DNA from: Exiguobacterium sp. J17977
GTDB lineage: Bacteria > Bacillota > Bacilli > Exiguobacteriales > Exiguobacteriaceae
Assembly (NCBI RefSeq): GCF_018616375.1
Contig: NZ_JAEQBB010000001.1
Location: forward strand, 310,001-374,000
Length of the DNA: 64,000 nucleotides
Reading direction: 5' to 3'
Shown here: positions 14,255 to 22,742 of the stretch, in pieces
Position numbering within the stretch: the stretch's first letter is position 1
Layout of the letters: each line of letters begins with the position of its first letter
Notes under the pieces: generated by a model
What the model was told of the DNA's origin: nothing
Seen by the model: only the letters and a program-made list of their open reading frames with translations
Databases searched by the model: none
Position numbers and translations under genes: made by a program

Positions 14255-16303
14255 TCAGTCGGTTTGTGTTGCAGGCTGTTTTAATTGTTGAAGCAAAGCC
14301 ACCAAGTCTTCACGAATGAACGGGGCAAGCGTCTCGTTGAACGACTTGGTCATATGGTTACTGTCGACGTAACCGACGACGTTGCCGACGACTGGGCGGC
14401 AGACATCGGCTTCACAAATGTAATCCGAGTAGTCGTAGTAATAGACGTTCGACGGCTTATCAGCTAATCGCTCCCAGTCACTGACGGCCGGTAGCGTCTT
14501 CTCACGTTCGACGCTACATTCATCGGCGTTACGGCCGAATTTAGCAAGACAGGCCGGCACTTTATTATCGAAGAACGGTGTGTCCCGAATCGCAAAAATT
14601 GGGATGTCGAGCGCTTCGAGTTGTTTGAATCGTTCGACGTAGCCTTCAGGCATTGCCGTACTCTTTTGATGTCCGATGTCGGCCATCGTGATGACGAGGT
14701 CGACGTCGGCTTCGACGATGGCCTCGACGATTTTCGTGTTCCACTCGTTACACTCCGGATAATTCCCGATGATACCCGTGCTGAAGCGGCAAGCGCTCTT
14801 TGTCATATTGACGAGGTGAATCCGTTCGTCCTTGATGAACGTATTGAGGGCCGGATGCCAATGGCTCGAGTGCGAGCCACCGACGAGGGCAACCTTGTAC
14901 AGCGGGTCTTTCGTCTCGCCATAGTCACACGTCAACACGTTCGTCTCTGGTACTCCGGCGTGGCAACCGTCCCAGAACGGTTCCGAGCGATCGTTGATAA
15001 TGTCCGCATCAAACGGGATATACGGAAGTTCGGGTGTATCAGCGAACGTATCGGTGAAAACGAGGGCACCTGGATAGTCCGGTGACGTCGCCAAAGCGGA
15101 TTGTTCACTCTGTTCCGCCTCGATTTTAGCTTGCCAGGCGACATTCATCACGAGGACAGGCAACATGAAGGCGACGAGGGCACCGACGACTTTCGGATGA
15201 TAGTTCGTCTTCGTTTTGATCGTGCGCACCGGACGTTCGATGATGGCTGTCGTCACATATGATAATGCGAGCGAAATCAACATGATGCCGACTCCGTCTG
15301 CGAGCGAGACAGCGGTTGTCCCTTTCCAAACGTAATAGAACGTCAGGAGCGGCCAATGCCATAGATAGAAGCCATACGACAGGCTGCCGAGTTTCGCGAG
15401 TGGTTTCGCGCCGAGCAAGCGCTCGACCCCATACGTGCTCCCGTTCTCACCGGCGACTAAAATCATGACCGCTGCGAACGTCGGCAAGAGTGCGACGTAA
15501 CCAGGGAAGACGCCACCGACGTCCAAGAGAAGACCCGTTGAAATGAGCGTGATTAGACCGAGCCAACCGACAAGCGTCGAGACGATTGGCGTCAGACGAA
15601 CCTTCGAAATGACCAAGAACAAGATGCCCCCGAGCGAGAATTCCCAGACACGCGCAAACGTGTCAAAGTAGGCCCACGGTTGGTTATATCCGGTCATCCA
15701 CACCGAGTAGGCGAACGATGGGATGAATACGGCGATAAAGAGGGTGAGCAGTTTCGGACGAATATCTTCCGTCTTGCTGCGCTTCACCCAGAAGATGGCG
15801 AGGGTGATCAAGAAGAACCAGATTACATAAAACTGTGCTTGAATCGACATCGCCCAAAAATGTTGGACCGGACTCTTGTCATTCCCAGCATCGAGGTAAT
15901 CGACAGCGCTGAAGGCGAGTTCCCAGTTTTGGAAATAGAGGGCTGAGGCGAACAGTTCTTGAATCGTCTGTCCCCAGCGTAAGCTCGGTAAGAAGAAGAA
16001 ACTCGCGATGGTGACGACGGTCAAGACGAAGAACGCGGCCGGAAACAGCCGTTTGAACAGGCCAAATAAGTAGTCAAAGAAATTGACGCTCCCGAGTCGA
16101 CGATAACGTGACAAGAGAGAGGCCGTGATCAAAAATCCAGAGACGACGAAGAAAACGTCGACCCCTCCAGACACACGTCCGAGCCAGATATGATAAATGG
16201 CGACAAGTAAGGCGGCGACGGCACGCAAGCCCTCGATTTCAGGACGGAACTTCTTTGGGGCTTTGGTTGCTGTCTCTGTGGTAGCGGAAGAAATATTGGA
16301 CAT
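14255..16303 (-). CDS. OatA-like acyltransferase with C-terminal SGNH domain
   Basis: A 682-residue membrane protein. An acyltransferase-3 domain (residues about 20-390, roughly ten helices) opens with FRPEIEGLRAVAALLVAIYH and contains the conserved GGVDVFFVVSGFLI. A surface SGNH hydrolase-fold domain follows (residues about 450-680), with nucleophile Ser in VGGSHSSHW and the Asp-x-x-His pair in DSNHMT. Such proteins move acetyl groups across the membrane to peptidoglycan (OatA) or other glycans, giving lysozyme resistance. The acceptor cannot be read from sequence. It is a single gene with its own terminator. Confidence 0.85.
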   Translation of the reverse strand: MSNISSATTETATKAPKKFRPEIEGLRAVAALLVAIYHIWLGRVSGGVDVFFVVSGFLITASLLSRYRRLGSVNFFDYLFGLFKRLFPAAFFVLTVVTIASFFFLPSLRWGQTIQELFASALYFQNWELAFSAVDYLDAGNDKSPVQHFWAMSIQAQFYVIWFFLITLAIFWVKRSKTEDIRPKLLTLFIAVFIPSFAYSVWMTGYNQPWAYFDTFARVWEFSLGGILFLVISKVRLTPIVSTLVGWLGLITLISTGLLLDVGGVFPGYVALLPTFAAVMILVAGENGSTYGVERLLGAKPLAKLGSLSYGFYLWHWPLLTFYYVWKGTTAVSLADGVGIMLISLALSYVTTAIIERPVRTIKTKTNYHPKVVGALVAFMLPVLVMNVAWQAKIEAEQSEQSALATSPDYPGALVFTDTFADTPELPYIPFDADIINDRSEPFWDGCHAGVPETNVLTCDYGETKDPLYKVALVGGSHSSHWHPALNTFIKDERIHLVNMTKSACRFSTGIIGNYPECNEWNTKIVEAIVEADVDLVITMADIGHQKSTAMPEGYVERFKQLEALDIPIFAIRDTPFFDNKVPACLAKFGRNADECSVEREKTLPAVSDWERLADKPSNVYYYDYSDYICEADVCRPVVGNVVGYVDSNHMTKSFNETLAPFIREDLVALLQQLKQPATQTD

Positions 16304-16449
16304 GAGAGACTCCTTTTCCTATATAAAAATACAACGTGGTTATTTTGCACTATTTTCCATAGTACCATAATGGATAAAGATGACAACGGATTTTTATCAG
16401 GGAATATGAAAATTGTTAGACGGCACCAATCAGAAAAGGAGGGATTAGA

Positions 16450-17022
16450 TTGGGTTCTCATCTGATGCACCTCGTCATCGCGAATGAGGTGTGGACGCAT
16501 TTGACAGACGTCGATCGCACGGCTTTTCTATTAGGGAATCTCGCTCCTGATGCGACGACGTCTAAACAAAACACTCACTATTACGCGGGACGGCATGAGG
16601 ATATGACAAGACGGCTCGACCTCAATCAATATTGGGTGGACAGTGTGGACGAGAATCAATCGTTCCGCCTCGGTTATTATTGCCACCTCGTCGCCGACGA
16701 GATTTGGCTGCAAGGGTTTTATAAAGGCTGGCTCAAACAGGTCATCACGCAATACCCAGAAACACAGGCGATGTATTATGCCGATTTTGATGTGTACAAT
16801 GCACGCCTAGCTCAACGATTAGGTGTCTTCGATTTCACTTCGTTGAAAAATCATGCGACGAATGAACTACGTGAACTCGTAGGAAAAGTCGAGCGGGATG
16901 CGGAGACAACAAAGGAAGGGACGTACACGATGTTTTTGCCGCAACAGCTCGATGGTTACGTCGAGACGTGCATCCTTCGATGTCGACAGATGGTTCAACA
17001 GAAGAGTGGGGTGATTATATGA
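16450..17022 (+). CDS. Zinc-dependent phospholipase C-like protein
   Basis: A 190-residue protein starting at a TTG codon, supported by AAAGGAGGG 6-9 nt upstream and by the family-like opening GSHLMHLVIANEV. The pattern fits the zinc-dependent phospholipase C / S1-P1 nuclease-like fold: LGNLAPDA, THYYAG and GYYCHLVADEIW carry His and Asp residues suited to a trinuclear zinc site. It has no signal peptide, so it is probably cytosolic; the phospholipase name is by fold only. Its stop overlaps the next start (ATGA). Confidence 0.72.
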   Translation: MGSHLMHLVIANEVWTHLTDVDRTAFLLGNLAPDATTSKQNTHYYAGRHEDMTRRLDLNQYWVDSVDENQSFRLGYYCHLVADEIWLQGFYKGWLKQVITQYPETQAMYYADFDVYNARLAQRLGVFDFTSLKNHATNELRELVGKVERDAETTKEGTYTMFLPQQLDGYVETCILRCRQMVQQKSGVII

Positions 17023-17309
17023 TTCAACGGCATTATGCACCGCTCTACGTGACGTTTGGACTTTCTGTTTTGACAATCGTGGCGCTGTTCACTGTGAACG
17101 GCCGCTTTTTCCCGGATTTGAACTTGATTACAGCGATATGGGTCTATATTGTCCTGGATGTCACTCTGATTGCCACATTGATTTGGGGCCTGTTCTCAAA
17201 AGACAAGACGGTGCGTGTGCTCAGTCTCGTTGGAAATCTTGGATTGATTGTACCGCTATCGATTTGGATTTTTTTGTTGTTGCTCGCTAACGGAATTTCG
17301 GAAGCATAA
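17019..17309 (+). CDS. Small membrane protein, three helices
   Basis: A 96-residue hydrophobic protein with three predicted membrane segments (about 8-25, 33-52 and 63-90). ATG 17019 overlaps the previous stop by 4 nt, so it is translationally coupled to the zinc phospholipase-like gene. I do not recognise a family and assign no function. Confidence 0.7.
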   Translation: MIQRHYAPLYVTFGLSVLTIVALFTVNGRFFPDLNLITAIWVYIVLDVTLIATLIWGLFSKDKTVRVLSLVGNLGLIVPLSIWIFLLLLANGISEA

Positions 17310-17435
17310 TCGGACAAATGAGAATGATCAAGCGAACTCAATTTACTCAGAAAGTGGACAGGCGTTCCGCTTTCTTTTTTTGTTGGCGTTATATAGAAAG
17401 AATAATATTTCCATTTCCAATTTAAAGATTTGGCA

Positions 17436-17464
17436 TTGCACAACCTATTTTTGTTTGTTATGCT
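17436..17464 (+). promoter_or_regulatory. Promoter of the siderophore uptake operon
   Basis: -35 TTGCAC (17436-17441), 17-nt spacer, -10 TATGCT (17459-17464). The Fur box lies immediately downstream, over the expected start of transcription. Confidence 0.5.
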
Positions 17465-17477
17465 TCTCAATGAAAAC

Positions 17478-17496
17478 GACAATGATAATCATTATC
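17478..17496. promoter_or_regulatory. Fur box
   Basis: GACAATGATAATCATTATC matches 18 of 19 bases of the classic Fur consensus GATAATGATAATCATTATC. It lies about 108 nt before the lipoprotein gene and overlaps the predicted transcription start, so iron-loaded Fur should shut the operon off. Confidence 0.92.
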
Positions 17497-17603
17497 AGTG
17501 AGAAAGTGCTAGTTTTCCTTACATAGAGCAGAACCATGAAACGGTTGCGGACTCACTGAGACGATCGTCATTCAAAAAACAGATACATAGGGAGATGGAA
17601 AGA

Positions 17604-18605
17604 ATGGGGAAATGGAAAGCAGCAGTCATGCTCACATCACTTGTCTTCACGCTAGCCGCATGCGGTAGCACGGACGAGACGAAAGACGCGGGAAATGCGG
17701 AAGCCGAGACGGCACCGAAGACGGTTGAAATCACGGACGCACATGGAACGATTGACGTACCGGTCAATCCGGAGAAGGTCGTCGCGCTCGACAACCGCAC
17801 GTTCGAGACGCTTGCGGAGTGGGACGTCGAACTAGTGGCAGCGCCAATCGGATTGATTCCAGCGGACTTGCCTTATAAAAACGATAAAGACATCGTAGAC
17901 GTCGGGATGCACAATGAACCGAACTTAGAAGCAATTGCCGGTGTGGATCCGGATGTCGTCATCGTCGGACAACGATTCGCCGACTACTATGAAGACATTA
18001 AAAAATTGGTCCCGGAAGCGGCCGTCATCAACTTGGACATCGAGCTCCCAGAAGATGCGGGCACGCCAGGAGAAATCTTGGTGGAAGGCTTTGAGACGAC
18101 GACGCGCTCACTCGGCCAAATCTTTGAAAAAGAAACAGAAGCAGACGAACTCATCGCTAGCTTCGAAGCATCAATCGACAGTGTGAAAGAAGCGTACAAC
18201 GGTGAAGACAAGGTGATGTCAGTCATCGTCTCAGGCGGCGATATCGGCTTCTCGGCACCGAACACGGGTCGTGTCTTCGGACCGATGTATGACATCTTTG
18301 ACTGGACACCTGCCCTCGAAGTAGCGAAAACGACAGGTGACCATCAAGGAGATGAAGTCTCGGTCGAAGCGATTGCCGAGAGTGACCCAGACTGGTTGCT
18401 CGTCCTCGACCGTGATGCGGCGATTACAAGTATGGAAGACGCTGTGCCTGCAGCGGACGTGATCGACAACGCACCGGCACTCCAAAAAACAAAAGCCGTG
18501 ACAAACGAAAAAATCGTGTATGCGCCGAATGATACGTACATCAACGAGTCGATTCAAACGTATTCTGAACTATTTAACGACATCGCAGCCGCGCTTTCGA
18601 AGTAA
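17604..18605 (+). CDS. Siderophore-binding lipoprotein of an ABC importer
   Basis: A 333-residue lipoprotein: signal peptide with lipobox LAAC (Cys 19) and a Ser/Thr/Glu-rich linker, then a FecB/BtuF-type binding domain (VEITDAHGTIDVPVNPEKVVAL, with NLEAIAGVDPDVVIVGQRFADYY). The sequence style is close to YclQ/FpuA, the petrobactin-binding proteins of Bacillus, but the ligand is inferred. ATG 17604 is chosen over the in-frame ATG at 17595, which is too close to the GGGAG site. It heads the Fur-controlled import operon. Confidence 0.87.
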   Translation: MGKWKAAVMLTSLVFTLAACGSTDETKDAGNAEAETAPKTVEITDAHGTIDVPVNPEKVVALDNRTFETLAEWDVELVAAPIGLIPADLPYKNDKDIVDVGMHNEPNLEAIAGVDPDVVIVGQRFADYYEDIKKLVPEAAVINLDIELPEDAGTPGEILVEGFETTTRSLGQIFEKETEADELIASFEASIDSVKEAYNGEDKVMSVIVSGGDIGFSAPNTGRVFGPMYDIFDWTPALEVAKTTGDHQGDEVSVEAIAESDPDWLLVLDRDAAITSMEDAVPAADVIDNAPALQKTKAVTNEKIVYAPNDTYINESIQTYSELFNDIAAALSK

Positions 18606-18617
18606 GGGAGTCACGTT

Positions 18618-19622
18618 GTGCAAAAACCAATGACAGCAAGGGTTGAGACAATGTCTCAGCCCTCCTTTTCTAACATATGGACGAAGTCCTTTATCGTAGC
18701 AATGCTTGTGGTGTTCATATTGGCGGGCCTTTCGCTCGTGACCGGCGTCTATGACATTCGTCAAGAAGGTGGGTCGGACATGTTTTGGATTACCCGCGTC
18801 CCGCGCACGATTGCGATCATGTTGACCGGTGCCGCCATGGCGATGTCGGGACTGGTCATGCAACTGATCACGCAAAACCGTCTCGTCGAACCGACGACGA
18901 CCGGGACACTCGAATGGGCGGGACTCGGCCTGCTCGCTGTGTATCTGCTCGTCCCGGCTCCGACGCTCATGATGCGGATGACGGGGGCAATCGTCTTTTC
19001 ATTCATCGGAACGATGGTCTTCTTCTGGTTTCTGCGGTCGGTCAAACTCCGCTCGTCGTTGATTGTCCCGATTATCGGACTCATGCTCGGGGCGGTCGTC
19101 TCGGCCGTGTCGACGTTTCTCGGTCTATTCTTTCAAGCGAGCCAGACGATCGAAGGTTGGTTTGTCGGGTCGTTCGCATCGGTGCAGGTCGGACGTTATG
19201 AATACTTGTGGCTCATCATCCTCGTCACGTTCTTCATTTTCATCCTTGCGAATCGCTTGACGCTCGCTGGACTCGGAGAAGACATCGCGACGAGCCTCGG
19301 CGTCAACTACAACCGCCTCATCTTGATTGCGACGGGACTGATTGCACTCGCGGTCGGGGTCGTGGCGACGGTCATCGGCAATCTGCCGTTTCTCGGGCTA
19401 ATCGTTCCGAACATCGTTTCGATGTTTCGCGGGGATGACCTGCGCAGCAACTTGCCGTGGGTGTGCGTCATTGGGATGGGAACGGTCCTCGTCAGCGACT
19501 TGATTTCGCGGACGATTATCATGCCGTTCGAATTGCCGGTATCGCTCATTCTCGGAACAATGGGGTCGATTGTATTTATCGTGATTCTCTTACGACAACG
19601 GAAGACGGGAGGGGTACGATGA
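18618..19622 (+). CDS. FecCD-type siderophore ABC permease (YclN-like)
   Basis: A 334-residue inner-membrane permease with about nine helices, beginning at GTG behind AAGGGAG. Family landmarks are RVPRTIAIMLTGAAMAMSGLVMQ (RxPR and GAxLAxSGxxxQ pattern), EDIATSLGVNYNR (coupling helix), and VIGNLPFLGLIVPNIVSMFRGDDLRSN late in the protein. It forms the translocation channel with the second permease, whose start overlaps its stop by 4 nt. Confidence 0.88.
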   Translation: MQKPMTARVETMSQPSFSNIWTKSFIVAMLVVFILAGLSLVTGVYDIRQEGGSDMFWITRVPRTIAIMLTGAAMAMSGLVMQLITQNRLVEPTTTGTLEWAGLGLLAVYLLVPAPTLMMRMTGAIVFSFIGTMVFFWFLRSVKLRSSLIVPIIGLMLGAVVSAVSTFLGLFFQASQTIEGWFVGSFASVQVGRYEYLWLIILVTFFIFILANRLTLAGLGEDIATSLGVNYNRLILIATGLIALAVGVVATVIGNLPFLGLIVPNIVSMFRGDDLRSNLPWVCVIGMGTVLVSDLISRTIIMPFELPVSLILGTMGSIVFIVILLRQRKTGGVR

Positions 19623-20695
19623 GCACACTGATTGAAGAGAAGACGAAACAACGGGAAGCGTACGCGGTCGATGGTCGCTCCCTGCATACAGAAGAACGGT
19701 GTGCGACGGCGTTCCGCTCGAAGCGAGAACAGCGCCGTTATTGGTTATTCCTTACGTTCTTCATCGTCGGAGGATTACTTTGTGCGTTCGGGTTGCTCGT
19801 CTATAACAATCCGGTCCCGTTTGATTCACCGTCGTTCATCCCGGTCGTCGAACGTCGGGTCGTCGCCGTCATCACGATGGCAATCGCCGCGCTCTGTCAG
19901 AGTTTGGCGACGGTCGCGTTTCATTCGGTGACGAACAACCGGATCATCACGCCGTCTTTACTCGGTTTTGACGCGCTCTACTCGACGATTCAGACAAGCA
20001 TGATTTTCTTCTTCGGGGCAGGGGCGTTAATCGCTTTTTCGGGAACCGGTGCCTTTTTGACGCAGGTCGTCCTCATGGTGCTCATGAGTCTGCTCTTGTA
20101 TGGCTGGCTGTTGTCAGGGAAATACGGCAACCTGCAACTCATGCTTCTCATCGGCATTATCATCGGGACCGGCTTAAACTCGGTGTCCTCATTCATGCGG
20201 CGCATGCTCGCGCCGTCCGAGTTCGACGTCCTGCAGGCCCGTCTGTTCGGTTCGGTGATGCATGCCGATGCCGCGTACTTCCCGATCGTCATTCCGATCG
20301 TGCTTGTCGTCGGGACGTTGTTATATAGCTTCTCGAATCGCTTGAACGTCGTCGCACTCGGGAAAGACGTGGCGACGTCGTTCGGGGTGAACCATCGCCA
20401 CAGCGTCATCTTTACGCTCGTCTTAATCTCGCTCCTCATGTCGGTATCGACGGCGCTGGTTGGACCGTTGACGTTCTTCGGATTCTTGGTGGCGACGCTC
20501 AGCTATCAAGTGGCAGCGACGTACGACCATAAGTACGTGTTTCCGCTGGCGTTCGCGCTCGGTTTCTTCGTTCTGACGAGCGCGTATTTCATTATGTATC
20601 ACATTCTCAATACACCGAGTGTCGTGTCCGTCATCATCGAACTGTTCGGCGGCATCATTTTCTTGGCAGTTATCTTAAGGAGAAAATCGCTATGA
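19619..20695 (+). CDS. FecCD-type siderophore ABC permease (YclO-like)
   Basis: A 358-residue permease with an unusually long hydrophilic N-terminal tail (about 40 residues: KTKQREAYAV, then RCATAFRSKREQRRYW) before the first helix. Core motifs are ERRVVAVITMAIAALCQSLATVAFHSVTNNRI, the coupling helix KDVATSFGVNHRHS and GPLTFFGFLVATLSYQ. It starts at ATG 19619, overlapping the stop of the first permease. It would pair with that permease in a heterodimeric channel. Confidence 0.87.
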   Translation: MSTLIEEKTKQREAYAVDGRSLHTEERCATAFRSKREQRRYWLFLTFFIVGGLLCAFGLLVYNNPVPFDSPSFIPVVERRVVAVITMAIAALCQSLATVAFHSVTNNRIITPSLLGFDALYSTIQTSMIFFFGAGALIAFSGTGAFLTQVVLMVLMSLLLYGWLLSGKYGNLQLMLLIGIIIGTGLNSVSSFMRRMLAPSEFDVLQARLFGSVMHADAAYFPIVIPIVLVVGTLLYSFSNRLNVVALGKDVATSFGVNHRHSVIFTLVLISLLMSVSTALVGPLTFFGFLVATLSYQVAATYDHKYVFPLAFALGFFVLTSAYFIMYHILNTPSVVSVIIELFGGIIFLAVILRRKSL

Positions 20696-21444
20696 TTCAA
20701 CTGGAACAAGTACAAAAATCATATTCGAATGACGTCCAAATCGGACCGATCAATCTCGACATCCCGAAAGCTGGATTCACGTCGTTGATTGGACCGAATG
20801 GGGCGGGGAAGTCGACGACGCTCATGATGATTGGCCGACTGCTCGACCTAGACGCGGGTCAAATCCAAGTCGCCGGCATGGACGTGTCGAGCACGAAATC
20901 GAAGGACTTGGCGAAAATCGTCACGATTTTGCGGCAAGAGAATCACTTCGTGACCCGTCTCACCGTCCGACAGCTCGCAGGCTTTGGGCGTTTCCCGTAT
21001 TCGAAGGGGCGGTTGACGCAAGAGGATGAACGCATCATCTCGAAATATATCGACTTTCTCGATTTGACGGAGCTCGAGCATCGCTATCTCGATGAACTGT
21101 CGGGCGGACAGCGTCAGCGGGCGTATGTCGCGATGGTGCTCTGTCAGGAGACGGAATACGTGCTCCTCGATGAACCCCTCAATAACCTCGATATCGCTCG
21201 ATCGGTCCAGATGATGGAGTACTTGCGCCACGTCGCCGACGAATTCGGACGGACAATCGTCACGGTGCTCCATGACATCAACTTCGCAGCGAAATATTCG
21301 GACCGCATCTGTGCGATGAAAGACGGGAACATCGCCGCCTTCGGTACGGTCGAGGAAATCATGGATGCAGACATCCTATCTGACATTTTCGAGACGAAAC
21401 TGGAGATTATTCAAGGGCCGTATGGGCCAATCGCAGTCTATTAA
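20692..21444 (+). CDS. Siderophore ABC transporter ATPase (YclP-like)
   Basis: A 250-residue ABC ATPase: Walker A GPNGAGKST (residues about 33-41), Q-loop LRQENHF, signature LSGGQRQRAYVAMVL, Walker B YVLLDEPLNNLD, H-loop VLHDINFAAKYSDRI. This set is typical of the iron-chelate importer ATPases. It overlaps the second permease by 4 nt and drives uptake of the ferric siderophore bound by the lipoprotein. Confidence 0.9.
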   Translation: MIQLEQVQKSYSNDVQIGPINLDIPKAGFTSLIGPNGAGKSTTLMMIGRLLDLDAGQIQVAGMDVSSTKSKDLAKIVTILRQENHFVTRLTVRQLAGFGRFPYSKGRLTQEDERIISKYIDFLDLTELEHRYLDELSGGQRQRAYVAMVLCQETEYVLLDEPLNNLDIARSVQMMEYLRHVADEFGRTIVTVLHDINFAAKYSDRICAMKDGNIAAFGTVEEIMDADILSDIFETKLEIIQGPYGPIAVY

Positions 21445-21461
21445 AGAAAGGACGGGATTCG

Positions 21462-22160
21462 ATGCAGATTTACTGGACACCAATTCAACAAGTCGTGGAG
21501 GAATCAAAAGACACCTACACGTTCAAACTTGAACTGCCGGCTGGCTTCACATGGGAAGAAGGGGCGCACACACACTTCGCGCTCGAGGGATTTAACAAGG
21601 AAGATCGACCGAACCGGACGTTGATTCGCCATATGTCGATTTCGACGTTGCCGCAGGAAGGCGCAATTGGCATCACGACCCGGGTCAAACCGGAATGTTC
21701 GACGTTCAAATCGATTTTGCGTGACATGAACATCGGGGACAAGGTCGCCATCTTCAAGACGCATTCGAACGTACCGCTGAAGCGAGAAGGGAAGAACGTC
21801 TATCTGTTGTCGTCGGGAGTTGGCATTGCGACGTTCCGTCCGCTCGTGCTCGCGTATTTGACGAATGGGAAAGGTGTGCCGCACCTTCATTCGTTGAACG
21901 TGGATTCCTCACAGGATTATCTGTTCAGCGATGTGTTCGCGTCAACAGCCGCCTTCACGGCCGAGTTCGTCGACAGTCGTCCGGATTATTATCAGCGTGT
22001 CGAGACGCTCGCCGCAGACAAAGGTGGGTTGTTTTATGTGGTCGGTAGCGATGATTTCTTGCATGCGACGATTGCGACGTTGCGTCAAAGCGGTGTCACG
22101 CCCGATCAAATCATGCTCGATAAGCATGACTTTCAATTTGAAGATTTCTTGAAAGCCTAA
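21462..22160 (+). CDS. FAD/NAD(P)-binding reductase of the siderophore operon
   Basis: A 232-residue ferredoxin-NADP reductase-fold protein. An N-terminal FAD barrel carries RHMSIST (the RxYS flavin motif with His/Met substitution). A nucleotide-binding domain follows, with the glycine loop SSGVGIATFRPLVLAY and a C-terminal strand GLFYVVGSDDFL. No iron-sulfur cysteines are present. As the last gene of a Fur-regulated importer, it probably reduces the imported ferric chelate to release iron. That role is inferred from position. RBS AAAGGACGG precedes the ATG. Confidence 0.78.
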   Translation: MQIYWTPIQQVVEESKDTYTFKLELPAGFTWEEGAHTHFALEGFNKEDRPNRTLIRHMSISTLPQEGAIGITTRVKPECSTFKSILRDMNIGDKVAIFKTHSNVPLKREGKNVYLLSSGVGIATFRPLVLAYLTNGKGVPHLHSLNVDSSQDYLFSDVFASTAAFTAEFVDSRPDYYQRVETLAADKGGLFYVVGSDDFLHATIATLRQSGVTPDQIMLDKHDFQFEDFLKA

Positions 22161-22163
22161 CGC

Positions 22164-22742
22164 TCAGACCGAGGACATGTTCCTCGGTTTTTTTGTATGG
22201 CAAATCTCAACGAAGCGCTCGAACAGGTCGCGTCCGTCCGGTGTGCCGATTGACTCGGGGTGATATTGGACGCCGTATGTCGGGTGTTCGGGATGCTCGA
22301 GTGCCATGATGACACCGTTCGTCGTGCGAGCGGTCACGATGAGATCCGTCTCCAAGACGACGAGCGAATGATAGCGCATGACCTCGCTCGGATTCCCATC
22401 GAACAAGATGCTCGGTATTGTCTCGATCACGGACGTCTTCCCATGCATGACCTGCTCGGCCCGTCCGACCGCCCCGCCGAACGCCTCGGCGATGACTTGA
22501 TGACCGAGACAGACGCCAAGGATGGGGATGGTGCCAGACAAAGAGCGGACGACGTCGAGCGAGACACCGGCATCCAGTGGGCCACCTGGACCCGGAGAGA
22601 TGATGATGCCAGCCGGATTGAGGTCGCGAATCGCCTCGATTGTCAGTTCATCATTACGAATGACCATCACGTCGCTGAACCGGGCGACATCTTGATACAC
22701 GTTGTACGTGAACGAGTCGTAGTTATCGATAAGTAGAATCAT
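22164..22742 (-). CDS. trpG: Anthranilate/aminodeoxychorismate synthase glutamine amidotransferase
   Basis: A 192-residue class I amidotransferase: start MILLIDNYDSFTYN, oxyanion segment SPGPGGPLDAG, nucleophile Cys in GVCLGHQ, and the His-Glu pair in VQYHPESIG. It supplies ammonia to the chorismate-binding partner, whose stop overlaps this start by 4 nt. In Bacillus one such protein can serve both anthranilate (TrpG) and aminobenzoate (PabA) synthesis. The tryptophan T-box and the TrpE features favour TrpG here. Its last eight or so codons double as the terminator hairpin of the siderophore operon. Confidence 0.85.
   Translation of the reverse strand: MILLIDNYDSFTYNVYQDVARFSDVMVIRNDELTIEAIRDLNPAGIIISPGPGGPLDAGVSLDVVRSLSGTIPILGVCLGHQVIAEAFGGAVGRAEQVMHGKTSVIETIPSILFDGNPSEVMRYHSLVVLETDLIVTARTTNGVIMALEHPEHPTYGVQYHPESIGTPDGRDLFERFVEICHTKKPRNMSSV
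22168..22194 (+). terminator. Intrinsic terminator of the siderophore operon
   Basis: ACCGAGGA and TCCTCGGT pair around CATGT and are followed by seven T. The hairpin lies inside the last codons of the convergent amidotransferase gene on the other strand. Confidence 0.85.
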
